This document shows, piece by piece, positions 1 to 8,170 of a stretch of 22,350 nucleotides of DNA. The stretch comes from Soehngenia sp035406565 (GTDB taxonomy: Bacteria; Bacillota; Clostridia; Tissierellales; Tissierellaceae). Numbering within the stretch: the first letter of the stretch is position 1; each line of letters opens with the position of its first letter. The position numbers and the translations under genes are program-made. The notes below the pieces were generated by a model that had not been told where the DNA came from, did no database searches, and saw nothing but the letters and a program-made list of their open reading frames with translations. The stretch covers positions 1-22,350 of the forward strand of contig DAONLG010000012.1 of the NCBI GenBank assembly GCA_035406565.1, in the 5' to 3' direction.

Positions 1-68
1 AAAAATATTTAATATTATTTTGCTAAAATCTATTGACTTTAATTAGCTGGTCTTTATTTAGTTTTATT

Positions 69-536
69 CTACACTAATCCAGGAAAGCCTAGCTGTCTTA
101 GCGCTTCATACAAAATTATATTTACTGAATTAGATAAGTTTAGTGATCTTTTCAAATCACCTCTCATAGGTATCCTTATTGCTTTATCTATATTTTTGAA
201 TATTAAGTCCTCTGGCAACCCTTTTGTCTCTTTTCCGAAGACAAAAAAAGATTCATCCTCATATTTGAAATCCGTATAAATTTTTTTTGCTTTAGTTGTA
301 GAATAATAAAAAGGATAATCATTATATTTCTCAATGCATTCTTGAAAGTTGTCATAGTAATATACATCGAGTAAATCCCAGTAATCAAGTCCTGCCCTTT
401 TTAAGTGTTTATCGTCAACAGAAAATCCAAGTGGCTTGACAAGGTGAAGCCTTGTTTTAGTAATAGCACATGTTCTTGATATATTGCCAGTATTTTGAGG
501 TATTTCTGGCTCAACTAATACTATATTTAACGCCAT
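69..536 (-). CDS. trmL: tRNA (cytidine/uridine-34-2'-O)-methyltransferase TrmL
   Basis: A SPOUT-class enzyme that, by family knowledge, uses S-adenosylmethionine to 2'-O-methylate the wobble nucleotide of certain leucine tRNAs in the cytoplasm. The 155-residue length is normal for the family. Visible signatures are EPEIPQNTGNISR near residues 9-21, FGKETKGLP near residue 100, and IPMRGDLKRSLNLSNSVNI near the C-terminus, which together form the trefoil-knot cofactor site. The family usually has a slightly shorter loop before SLNLSN, so this copy appears to carry about one extra residue there. The ATG start follows a GGTGA ribosome site. The gene begins 8 bases after the upstream HAD phosphatase stop, so the two are probably co-transcribed. 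Identification is secure; the exact tRNA targets are inferred. Confidence 0.93.
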   Translation of the reverse strand: MALNIVLVEPEIPQNTGNISRTCAITKTRLHLVKPLGFSVDDKHLKRAGLDYWDLLDVYYYDNFQECIEKYNDYPFYYSTTKAKKIYTDFKYEDESFFVFGKETKGLPEDLIFKNIDKAIRIPMRGDLKRSLNLSNSVNIILYEALRQLGFPGLV

Positions 537-544
537 TTTATCAC

Positions 545-1366
545 CTATTCTAATATAAATTTCCTAAAAGCATATGCTACTCCGTCTTCATTGTTTGTTT
601 TTGTCACGAAGTCTGCAATTTCTTTTATCTCTTTTTCTGCATTGCCCATTGCAACTGAAATACCAGCTCTTTCTAGCATAGAAAGATCATTGTCATTGTC
701 TCCTATCGACATGATCTCTGATTTTTCAATGCCAAGCAGACTAGAAACGTACTGCAACGCCTGGCCTTTTGACACATCTCTTCTTGTTAATTCAATATTA
801 TTGATTCCACTTTTAGATATATTTACTCCATCTATTTTTCTTAGTCTATCTCTTACTTTATTCAATTTATCTAAATCATCATCAATGAATAAAAATTTGT
901 AAATATTTATATCTTTTTGGTTTATTATTTCATCTACATCATCAAAGAGTTCAAAGTTGATGTTTTGACCCTTTAATCTTTCTTTAGATGAATTGTAATA
1001 TTTATCTATCTCTTTTATATATTTATTTGAAAAATAAGTGTTTTCATTATAAAAATGGAAATAAATATTCTCTTCTTTTGCTATTTCTACAACTGTTTTG
1101 ATTGTCTGTTTATCTAATGGCGAATTGTAAATAATCCTTAAATCCCTATCAGTTATGATTGCTCCATTTGAAGCTATGGTATGACTCTTTAGCCCCAGTT
1201 TTTCTCCAAAGTAAAGAGCTGATTTTAAAACTCTACCTGTTGAAATGACAATCTCTACATTTTTCCTTTGTGCAGCTTTAAGTGCTTCTATTGTTTCACT
1301 GCTTACCTCTCCACGATCATTTAATAATGTGCCATCCATATCTATAGCGACTAATTTTATATTCAT
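545..1366 (-). CDS. Cof-type HAD-superfamily phosphatase
   Basis: A 273-residue cytosolic HAD hydrolase of the Cof/IIB subfamily. The nucleophile motif DMDGTLLND begins at residue 9, motif II is in VISTGR near residue 43, and the metal-binding motif GDNDNDLSML lies in the C-terminal third, followed by AGISVAMGNA. The stretch between about residues 85 and 185 is the expected C2B cap. Relatives dephosphorylate sugar phosphates, flavin mononucleotide or pyridoxal phosphate, and the substrate cannot be read from this sequence. The ATG start has a strong GGAGG site 6 bases upstream. It is separated from transketolase by a hairpin and lies just before trmL, so it probably begins a two-gene unit. 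Confidence 0.9.
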   Translation of the reverse strand: MNIKLVAIDMDGTLLNDRGEVSSETIEALKAAQRKNVEIVISTGRVLKSALYFGEKLGLKSHTIASNGAIITDRDLRIIYNSPLDKQTIKTVVEIAKEENIYFHFYNENTYFSNKYIKEIDKYYNSSKERLKGQNINFELFDDVDEIINQKDINIYKFLFIDDDLDKLNKVRDRLRKIDGVNISKSGINNIELTRRDVSKGQALQYVSSLLGIEKSEIMSIGDNDNDLSMLERAGISVAMGNAEKEIKEIADFVTKTNNEDGVAYAFRKFILE

Positions 1367-1399
1367 AACTTTCCTCCGAGTATTTAATATAACATATTT

Positions 1400-1405
1400 A
1401 TTATA
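1400..1405 (-). promoter_or_regulatory. Candidate -10 element before the HAD phosphatase
   Basis: On the minus strand this reads TATAAT, about 34 bases ahead of the ATG at 1366. No good -35 hexamer lies 16-18 bases further upstream, and the flanks are almost pure A and T, so a chance match is quite possible. It is listed because the preceding hairpin at 1435-1458 suggests that a new transcript is needed here. Confidence 0.28.
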
Positions 1406-1434
1406 AATAATAAATATTAATTTAATACATCAAT

Positions 1435-1458
1435 AGAGGAAGCCAAAAGGCTCCCCCT
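1435..1458 (-). terminator. Hairpin after transketolase, possible terminator
   Basis: The minus strand forms a 10-bp stem, AGGGGGAGCC with GGCTTCCTCT, around a TTTT loop and including two G-U pairs. It starts directly after the transketolase TAA. The tract after it, ATTGATG, is a poor U-run, so termination may be inefficient or need another factor. Confidence 0.55.
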
Positions 1459-3432
1459 TTAATTAATTAAGTCTAGTGCATTTTTTACTATGTTTTCAAC
1501 ACTAAGCCCAAATTTATCAAACAGTTTATTAGCAGGTGCAGAAGCTCCAAAATTGTCAATAGAAATGATTTTCCCATCTAAACCGACATATTTGTACCAG
1601 CTTAATGATGAGCCTGCTTCGACAGCAATTCTAGCCCTTATATTGGAAGGAAGAACTTTTTGTTTATAATCATCATCTTGCATTTCAAAAAGTTCGAATG
1701 AAGGCATACTTACTACTCTTGTTCCAATTCCTTTTTCTTCTAATATTTCACTTGCTTTATAAATTAAATTTACTTCTGAACCTGTTGCTAATAATATCAA
1801 TTTAAGTTTTTTAGTTTCTTTTTTTAAAATATATCCTCCTTTTAATGCTTCTTTTCCTGTTCCGTTTAACAAAGGAAGAGTTTGCCTAGAAAGAACTAGT
1901 CCAACAGGAGTTTCTGATGATTTTATTGCTGTATACCAGCCTGCAGCAGTTTCTCTTGCATCACAAGGTCTAAAAGTAATAAAATTAGGTTGTGCTCTGA
2001 ATACAGTTAGTTGTTCAATAGGTTGATGAGTTGGTCCATCTTCTCCTACTCCTATACTATCATGAGTTAATACATATGTGACAGGCTGTTTCATCATAGA
2101 CGACAACCTCATTGCAGGTTTCATATAATCAGAGAAAATGAAGAATGTGGCACCAAATGGCCTTACTCCTCCATGTAAAGAAAGTCCATTTAATATAGCT
2201 CCCATTGCATGTTCTCTTACTCCAAAATGAATATTGGATCCCGAATAGTCTTCGGATGAGAAATCTTTTCTATTTTTCATATACGTCTTTGTAGATGGTG
2301 CTAAATCGGCAGAACCTCCTATTAAATTCGGAATAATCTCAGCCAATCTGTTAATTAATATTCCTGATGCTTCTCTTGTTGATAAATCCTTTTCAAAACT
2401 CCAAAAATCATCTGAATCCAAATATTCAGTAGGAATATCTTTGTTAATCCAAGCTTTTAACTCTTTTGCTAACTCTGGATATTCATCCATATATTTTTTA
2501 AACATTTCATTCCATTCTTTTTCCTTGTTAGCCAAGTTGTCACACACTTCTTTTAAATGGCTTTTTACTTCCTCAGGCACTTCAAATGCTTGATATTGCC
2601 AATTTAAGTTTTTCTTAAGCAGTTCTATATTACTATCTCCTAGTGGTTCGCCATGAGCAGATGCACTATCTTGCTTATCTGTACCATAACCTATATGAGT
2701 TCTTATCTCAATTAATGTAGGTTGGTTTAAATTTTTCTTTGCCTGCAATATAGCTTTTTCTATAGCTTCTAAGTCATTTCCGTCTTCGACATAAAGTGTT
2801 TCCCAACCTAAAGCTTCATATCTTTTTCTAACATTTTCTGTAAAAGCAATGTCAGTACTGCCTTCTATTGAGATAGAGTTCGAGTCATATAATACTATCA
2901 GCTTGCCTAATTTCAATGTTCCTGCTAAAGATGATGCTTCATTACTTACCCCTTCCATCAGATCTCCATCTCCAGCTATTACATATGTGTAATGGTCAAT
3001 TACATTGAAATTATCTCTATTAAATATTTTCGATAAATGTGCCTCAGCCATTGCCATTCCTACAGCCATTGATATGCCTTGTCCTAATGGTCCAGTGGTA
3101 GCCTCTACGCCTTTGGTGTGACCGTATTCAGGATGTCCTGGTGTTAGACTATCTAGTTGCCTAAAATTCTTCAAATCATCAATAGTTAAACCATAATCAA
3201 ATAAATGAAGTAATGAGTACAATAACATAGATCCATGACCTGCGGATAAAACAAATCTATCTCTATTTATCCAATTCGGATTTTTACCATTGTGATTCAT
3301 AACCTTCGCCCACAAAGTATATGCCATAGGTGCTGCACCTAAAGGCATTCCAGGGTGCCCAGATTTTGCTTTTTCTACAGCCTCTGCTGCAAGCATTCTA
3401 ACTGTATTTACACAAAGTTGATCAATATTCAT
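1459..3432 (-). CDS. tkt: Transketolase
   Basis: A full-length 657-residue thiamine-diphosphate enzyme of the non-oxidative pentose phosphate pathway that moves two-carbon units between ketose and aldose phosphates. Visible features are SGHPGMPLG (residues 24-32, with the active-site His26), SAGHGSMLLY (63-72), the cofactor motif GDGDLMEG (154-161), and FGVREHAMGAILNG in the pyrimidine-binding domain with its catalytic Glu. The C-terminal domain, with LLATGSEV, is complete. The ATG follows a GGAGGAG site. It begins 11 bases after the TagA stop, so it appears to be the last gene of the surface-polymer operon. That is not where a central-metabolism gene would be predicted, although it could supply sugar phosphates. 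Function is secure; the operon link is inferred from spacing. Confidence 0.97.
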   Translation of the reverse strand: MNIDQLCVNTVRMLAAEAVEKAKSGHPGMPLGAAPMAYTLWAKVMNHNGKNPNWINRDRFVLSAGHGSMLLYSLLHLFDYGLTIDDLKNFRQLDSLTPGHPEYGHTKGVEATTGPLGQGISMAVGMAMAEAHLSKIFNRDNFNVIDHYTYVIAGDGDLMEGVSNEASSLAGTLKLGKLIVLYDSNSISIEGSTDIAFTENVRKRYEALGWETLYVEDGNDLEAIEKAILQAKKNLNQPTLIEIRTHIGYGTDKQDSASAHGEPLGDSNIELLKKNLNWQYQAFEVPEEVKSHLKEVCDNLANKEKEWNEMFKKYMDEYPELAKELKAWINKDIPTEYLDSDDFWSFEKDLSTREASGILINRLAEIIPNLIGGSADLAPSTKTYMKNRKDFSSEDYSGSNIHFGVREHAMGAILNGLSLHGGVRPFGATFFIFSDYMKPAMRLSSMMKQPVTYVLTHDSIGVGEDGPTHQPIEQLTVFRAQPNFITFRPCDARETAAGWYTAIKSSETPVGLVLSRQTLPLLNGTGKEALKGGYILKKETKKLKLILLATGSEVNLIYKASEILEEKGIGTRVVSMPSFELFEMQDDDYKQKVLPSNIRARIAVEAGSSLSWYKYVGLDGKIISIDNFGASAPANKLFDKFGLSVENIVKNALDLIN

Positions 3433-3443
3433 AAAATCTCCTC

Positions 3444-4208
3444 CTAATTTAACTGATTTATTGCGTTTTTATCAAATATTACCTTAATTAAAAACATAGG
3501 TAAGTATATTTGTCTCTTTATCCTTGAAGGGTTTTTAATAAGTCTATAAAACCATTCTAAATTTAATTTGATAAATATGTCTGGTGCTCTGTTTACTCTC
3601 CCTGATAGGACATCAATTACTCCACCATTTCCTATCATAACTGTAGCATTAATTTTATCTTTATTTTTGTCTATCCATAGTTCTTGTTTAGGAAATCCAA
3701 ATCCAACAAATATTATATCGGGTTTAGATCTATTTATGTCTTCAATCACTTCTTTTTCCTCTGATGAATTTTCATCTCCTGTATGTGAACCGCTAAAATA
3801 GCCATGGTGATATCCACACAATCTAATATTTGGATATTTTTTTAATATATTATCAAATGCTTCTTTACTTACTCCATCTTTTCCACCTAGAAGATATAAA
3901 CCCAAACCATGTTTATTAGCTATTTCTAATAGTTTTATAGAAGTATCGTATCCGGTAACTCTTTCTTTTAAATTTATCTTTTTTAATTTAGCCCCGTAGA
4001 TCAATCCTATTCCATCTGGAATAACATGATTTGCTGAGTTTATTAATCTGATTAATCTTTCATCTTTCTTTGCCATCATCACAATTTCAGTATTCGGAGT
4101 AAATACAGTTGTTTTTTCCTTTTTCAACAATGCATTTTCTAAATCTTTGCTGATATCCTCTAGAGTAGTGTTTTCAACGTGTATACCAAAGAAATTCACT
4201 CTATCCAT
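3444..4208 (-). CDS. tagA: WecG/TagA/CpsF-family N-acetylmannosaminyltransferase
   Basis: A 254-residue GT26 glycosyltransferase. TagA enzymes transfer ManNAc from UDP-ManNAc to undecaprenyl-diphospho-GlcNAc at the inner face of the membrane, making the linkage disaccharide of teichoic acids or secondary wall polymers. Family motifs are TPNTEIV (37-43), PDGIG with Asp65, which corresponds to the proposed catalytic base, ERVTGYD (82-88), VGFGFPKQELWI (168-179), and NGGVIDVLSGRVNRAP followed by LEWFYRL. The basic, hydrophobic C-terminal tail fits the membrane-associating appendage of the family. The ATG at 4208 was chosen over the adjacent TTG at 4211 because of its spacing from GGGAAGGTGA. It begins 4 bases after the CsaB stop, which suggests coupled synthesis. 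This is consistent with TagA supplying the ManNAc that CsaB pyruvylates. Confidence 0.9.
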   Translation of the reverse strand: MDRVNFFGIHVENTTLEDISKDLENALLKKEKTTVFTPNTEIVMMAKKDERLIRLINSANHVIPDGIGLIYGAKLKKINLKERVTGYDTSIKLLEIANKHGLGLYLLGGKDGVSKEAFDNILKKYPNIRLCGYHHGYFSGSHTGDENSSEEKEVIEDINRSKPDIIFVGFGFPKQELWIDKNKDKINATVMIGNGGVIDVLSGRVNRAPDIFIKLNLEWFYRLIKNPSRIKRQIYLPMFLIKVIFDKNAINQLN

Positions 4209-4212
4209 CAAT

Positions 4213-6423
4213 TCACCTTCCCAACAAGCTATAGACTAATTCGACATTTTCTTTAGATAATTTTATTAAATCTTCTTTTTTTTGTGTCATTTTGTTTACA
4301 ATCGTTTGTTTATTTATATATATTTTTTCGATATAATCAATCAGATGTTCTGATTTTATGTCATTTACATCCACGTAATAATCGTACTCTAATTCCTTCA
4401 AAAATCCTTCTACTTTTGGATCATAAACAATTCCAATCATGGGTGTCGCTTGAGAAGCTGCATATATCAAAGTATGCAATCTCATAGATATAATTAAATC
4501 CATTTTTTTAATTATGCTTAAAATATTTTCTACAGGATATTCATTTCTAAGAATAAAACATCCTTCTAAATTTGTCAATTCCAATAAGCGTTTGCTTATT
4601 TTAATGTCTTCTTTGTAATGCATTGGTATTAAAATTACATTTACCCGCTTCGTATTTATCAAATAATCTATTGTCTTTGTTAATTCTATTAATATTTTCT
4701 CATCTTCATTGTCCCAACTTCTTATTGATATGCCTACAATTGGCTTGTCAATGGGAATTTTTTCATTTTCTAATATGCCAATCGCCAAATTTTCTTCAGT
4801 TGCTTTTAATGTAAATACAGGATCTGCAGTCACCTTAATATTTTTATTTTTTACTCCCAATTTTTCTAAGTATTCTTTTGATAAATTATCCCTTAAAGAG
4901 ATGTAATCTACTTTATTGAGAATATTGCGTGTCAGTATTCTATTTATCTTCTTGTTTATAGGCCCAATCCCATTTGCATACACAAATATTGGTTTTTTAA
5001 ACATTAGAGCTAATTTCATCAAGGTTAAATAATACAACAGGGATCTAGTAGATGTTACATCTTGCAGCAAACTACCCCCACCACTTATTAATAAATCTGT
5101 TTCTTTAATCGATAAAAGAACTTCTTTTATTTTAAATCTGTTAGCAGAAAATACTTCACACATTTTCTCAGTCTTATCAGGATTATTGGATAAAACTTTA
5201 ATTTTTAGACTATTGTCATAATTGAGCAAGTCGTTAACTATAGCCTTGAGTATCGCATCATCTCCACTGTTGTCAAATCCAAAATAACCTGACATTAAAA
5301 CTTTTGGAGAAGAGCTTAATATATAGTTATAAATCTTTATGTGATTCTGTGCCATAGAGTTATATGAATAATGTTCACAAGCATCGTCATGGAGTTTTTC
5401 CCCCATTTTAGTTCTTTCTTCTGTATTTTCAGCTAGGTAAAGAATTTTATTAGCTAAATCTAAATAATCACCCACTTCTATCAGAAACCCATTCACTCCA
5501 TTTTTAACAAGTTTATTTATACCACCTACATTTGTCGTTACAACAGGTTTTTTAAATTTTGCTCCTTCAAGGATTGTGTAAGGGAAGCTCTCACTGATAG
5601 AGGTCAAACAATTTATATCAATCGAATTTATAAAAGAATAAGGATCCTTTACATAGCCTAGTAAATAAACGTCTTTCTCTATGCCATATTCCTTTAACAT
5701 TCTTTCTAATTCCTCTTTTTCAGGTCCTTCTCCAGCAATCAATACTTTAATTTTACGTTTCTTTAATACCTCGTTTACTGCTTTTATAAATGTAACATGG
5801 TCTTTTACTTTATCTAGTCTAGCTAAAATCCCTACAAATACATCATCTTCATCGTAGTTAATTTCATATCTTTTTAAGAAATCTTCTTTGGGAACAAAAT
5901 ACTCTTCTTTATCACAATCAATACCATTATATGTCACAAAAATCTTGTCTCGTTTAAAGCCTCTATCTATCAGCATATTTCTAAAAGTATCTGAAACTGC
6001 TATATAGTAATCGAATTTTTTTAAACTAATTCTATTGAGATTTGTGTATACAAGCCTCTTATAAAAATTGTCTTTAAAATCTAATTTGTAGTCACTATGA
6101 ATTGTTGTAACAAAGGGTTTATTTACTTTGCGTTTTAAAAATGTAGCTATGAAGTTAGCCCTAGCACCATGACAATGGATTATATCATAATCCTCTTTGT
6201 TTATTTCAGCTACCAGTCTATCAACTACAGATAAATCAAATCTCTTATCTTGTCTGAAAACTTCAATATTTATTCCCTCTTTTAAAGCATCTTGATAAAA
6301 TGAATCTTCTATAAAACATATCAATTTAACATTTATCGATTTGCTAAGCCCTTTTAATAGAGATATAATATGAGTCTTTGCTCCTCCACTATCTCCCCCA
6401 CTAATTAAATGCAATACTTTCAA
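4213..6423 (-). CDS. csaB: GT4 glycosyltransferase fused to polysaccharide pyruvyl transferase CsaB
   Basis: A 736-residue two-domain protein. Residues 1 to about 368 form a GT4 glycosyltransferase: an N-terminal Rossmann fold with GGDSGGAKTH (9-18), an acceptor-side HCHGARANF (83-91), GEGPEKEEL (231-239) and the nucleotide-sugar motif SESFPYTILEGAKF (277-290, with Glu278 and Glu286). Residues from about 373 form CsaB: KVLMSGYFGFDNSGDDAIL (374-392), SGGGSLLQD (447-455), NGIGP (484-488) and MRLHTLIYA (647-655). CsaB transfers pyruvate from phosphoenolpyruvate to form a ketal on wall-polymer ManNAc, the ligand of SLH domains. The only in-frame start is TTG at 6423, which overlaps the LmbE stop, and two in-frame TAA codons lie upstream. 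The nearest strong ribosome site is 24 bases away. Domain calls are secure; the GT4 donor sugar is unknown. Confidence 0.93.
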   Translation of the reverse strand: MKVLHLISGGDSGGAKTHIISLLKGLSKSINVKLICFIEDSFYQDALKEGINIEVFRQDKRFDLSVVDRLVAEINKEDYDIIHCHGARANFIATFLKRKVNKPFVTTIHSDYKLDFKDNFYKRLVYTNLNRISLKKFDYYIAVSDTFRNMLIDRGFKRDKIFVTYNGIDCDKEEYFVPKEDFLKRYEINYDEDDVFVGILARLDKVKDHVTFIKAVNEVLKKRKIKVLIAGEGPEKEELERMLKEYGIEKDVYLLGYVKDPYSFINSIDINCLTSISESFPYTILEGAKFKKPVVTTNVGGINKLVKNGVNGFLIEVGDYLDLANKILYLAENTEERTKMGEKLHDDACEHYSYNSMAQNHIKIYNYILSSSPKVLMSGYFGFDNSGDDAILKAIVNDLLNYDNSLKIKVLSNNPDKTEKMCEVFSANRFKIKEVLLSIKETDLLISGGGSLLQDVTSTRSLLYYLTLMKLALMFKKPIFVYANGIGPINKKINRILTRNILNKVDYISLRDNLSKEYLEKLGVKNKNIKVTADPVFTLKATEENLAIGILENEKIPIDKPIVGISIRSWDNEDEKILIELTKTIDYLINTKRVNVILIPMHYKEDIKISKRLLELTNLEGCFILRNEYPVENILSIIKKMDLIISMRLHTLIYAASQATPMIGIVYDPKVEGFLKELEYDYYVDVNDIKSEHLIDYIEKIYINKQTIVNKMTQKKEDLIKLSKENVELVYSLLGR

Positions 6424-7382
6424 GCTTGATGGCTCATTTTATTAGAGCCTCCCTCCTCTCCGAAGAGAATCTCTTTAACTTTATTGCTATACTGTATCTT
6501 TTTATTTTTATTATGTCTAAATGCTTTAATTAAATTAAATTCGCTGCTAAGTTGAACATAGTCCAAGGGATTGTATCCATTCTCTATAAGGTATTTTGCA
6601 GCCTTTATTAATGAATCTAATTCAGCTTTTACAAATACTTCTGCGGCTACACCTTTTTTATAATAAATTTTCTGTCTCTCATCAAGTAATATAAAAGCAT
6701 TAAATCCCATAGCCCATTGTGAAGTAAATATTCTAAAAGTTCTTTTTTTATTTTCAAATTGTTCCTTAGTAAGAGCTGTTATATTTGTTATCAGTTCAGG
6801 CATAATTGGACTATTAACTTGATAACATAATATTTTTATGTTTTGATTATCTATACTTTCTATGTTTTCTAGTGCTTTTATAGCAGCTATTGAAGTATTG
6901 TAATGATCTATGTGTGAATCAACTAAAAATGGAATGTATATGATGGTAGGTTTTATATCTTCAACAATTCCCTTGATATCACGAATTAATTTGTCATCTT
7001 CAAAGTTCACTTCAGAATCTTTATAATCTAGAAATATAATTTCACTAATTCCATAAATTTCTTTAAGTGTCTGCGCTTCACTTTTTCTTTTTTTTATCAG
7101 TTCCTCTTTGTTTAAATCAGTGGTTGCTCCACTGCCATCTGTTATATATACAATATACACTTCACTGGCTTTCTCTTTGTATTTGATTAATGTTCCTCCT
7201 AAGCCTATTGTCTCATCATCTACATGAGGTGCAAATACAATAACTCTATCATTTAACCCCATTAGATGATCTACATCATAGATATCTTTCTTAGGAGATC
7301 TAAAATACACATATTTGGTGTAAATTCCATTTATAACGCTTATTGGTTTTTTAAGTATTTTTTTTAATTTGCTTTTATTCAA
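6420..7382 (-). CDS. PIG-L (LmbE-like) family deacetylase
   Basis: A 320-residue probable zinc-dependent N-deacetylase. The metal motif is APHVDDETIGLGGTL (51-65), a variant of the usual HPDDE with Val54 in place of Pro, and the second motif is FLVDSHIDHYNT (152-163). RKSEAQTLKEIYGI (99-112) is also typical. Relatives remove acetyl groups from GlcNAc-type sugars on lipids or small glycosides. Its location between a GNAT acyltransferase and CsaB suggests trimming of an amino sugar in the surface polymer, but this is inference. No signal peptide or membrane helix is evident, so it probably acts in the cytoplasm. The TTG start has AAGGTGA about 4 bases ahead and lies 14 bases after the GNAT stop. 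The last codons, SNKMSHQA, contain a second ATG preceded by a strong ribosome site. Confidence 0.85.
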   Translation of the reverse strand: MNKSKLKKILKKPISVINGIYTKYVYFRSPKKDIYDVDHLMGLNDRVIVFAPHVDDETIGLGGTLIKYKEKASEVYIVYITDGSGATTDLNKEELIKKRKSEAQTLKEIYGISEIIFLDYKDSEVNFEDDKLIRDIKGIVEDIKPTIIYIPFLVDSHIDHYNTSIAAIKALENIESIDNQNIKILCYQVNSPIMPELITNITALTKEQFENKKRTFRIFTSQWAMGFNAFILLDERQKIYYKKGVAAEVFVKAELDSLIKAAKYLIENGYNPLDYVQLSSEFNLIKAFRHNKNKKIQYSNKVKEILFGEEGGSNKMSHQA

Positions 7383-7396
7383 AGTATCACCTTCAT

Positions 7397-8170
7397 CTAA
7401 AAATAGTCTGCCTTATTCATGGGAATATCAGGAAACTCATTTTTATCTAACCTGTTATCATAAAATACAGTAACACTATTATTTTTAAATAACTTATAAA
7501 ATAGAGTTTCTTTATCTACATACTTAAATATCATACCAAAATTTTTTTTCTGGAAATAATGATTGTATGCAGGATCAAAATTTCCTAAATAATAATAAAT
7601 CCCGTTTTTTCTCTTTAATAGTAAATATGAAGCTTCTTTCCCATTTGAATAATAATATTTATTGTTTGGATTATCAACAAATCTCCACTTTAAATAATCT
7701 CCATCTATATAATCTTCTTTCTTATTTAAATCAGCTTCATTAATGTTTAAAGTGAGATATCTTTTTTTATATATCTGCCACCCTAGTTTCAAATTAGCAG
7801 GGAGTGAATTCTCATTTGGAAAATTATATATAAAAGAACCTCTGCTTTTTTCTAAAGCTAATTTGCTCATCTGAGAGAATATTCCCATTTTACGATATTC
7901 TTCTAATACAGCAGTGTCGCATGGTTGATAAGAAATCTGATTATTTAAATCATTTCTCCAGAAACATCTTATTCCAATTAATTTTTTATCATCATAGCAA
8001 AACACATGAATTGAATCACCATAAATATTTTTTCTGTATTTCCAATCAAACCACAAACTACTCATATCTTCGTTGAATATAAAGTTGAAAAGTTTTAAAA
8101 AAGATAGCTCATCCTCATTTGAAACTTCACTTGTCATTTTTACATCGAAATGTAATTTGTTATTACTCAA
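7397..8170 (-). CDS. GNAT-family N-acyltransferase
   Basis: A 257-residue cytosolic protein with a GNAT core. VFCYDDKKLIGIRCF (56-70) is the central strand pair. PCDTAVLEEYRKMGIFSQM (83-101) holds the acyl-CoA pyrophosphate loop RKMGIF. FIYNFPNENSLPANLKLGW (about 113-131) resembles the segment following it in acetyltransferases of polysaccharide clusters. The C-terminal 110 residues are rich in Tyr, Asn and Lys and show no motif that I recognise. The substrate is unknown; acylation of an amino sugar for the wall polymer would fit the neighbours. The start is TTG, overlapping the last 8 bases of the preceding gene, whose final codons supply GAGGTGA as ribosome site. Family membership is fairly firm, the function is not. 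Confidence 0.75.
   Translation of the reverse strand: MSNNKLHFDVKMTSEVSNEDELSFLKLFNFIFNEDMSSLWFDWKYRKNIYGDSIHVFCYDDKKLIGIRCFWRNDLNNQISYQPCDTAVLEEYRKMGIFSQMSKLALEKSRGSFIYNFPNENSLPANLKLGWQIYKKRYLTLNINEADLNKKEDYIDGDYLKWRFVDNPNNKYYYSNGKEASYLLLKRKNGIYYYLGNFDPAYNHYFQKKNFGMIFKYVDKETLFYKLFKNNSVTVFYDNRLDKNEFPDIPMNKADYF

Noticed and set aside
1..68. AT-rich stretch after trmL as a terminator
   Set aside because: No stable G/C-containing stem is visible, and the sequence is cut off by the window edge, so nothing can be supported.
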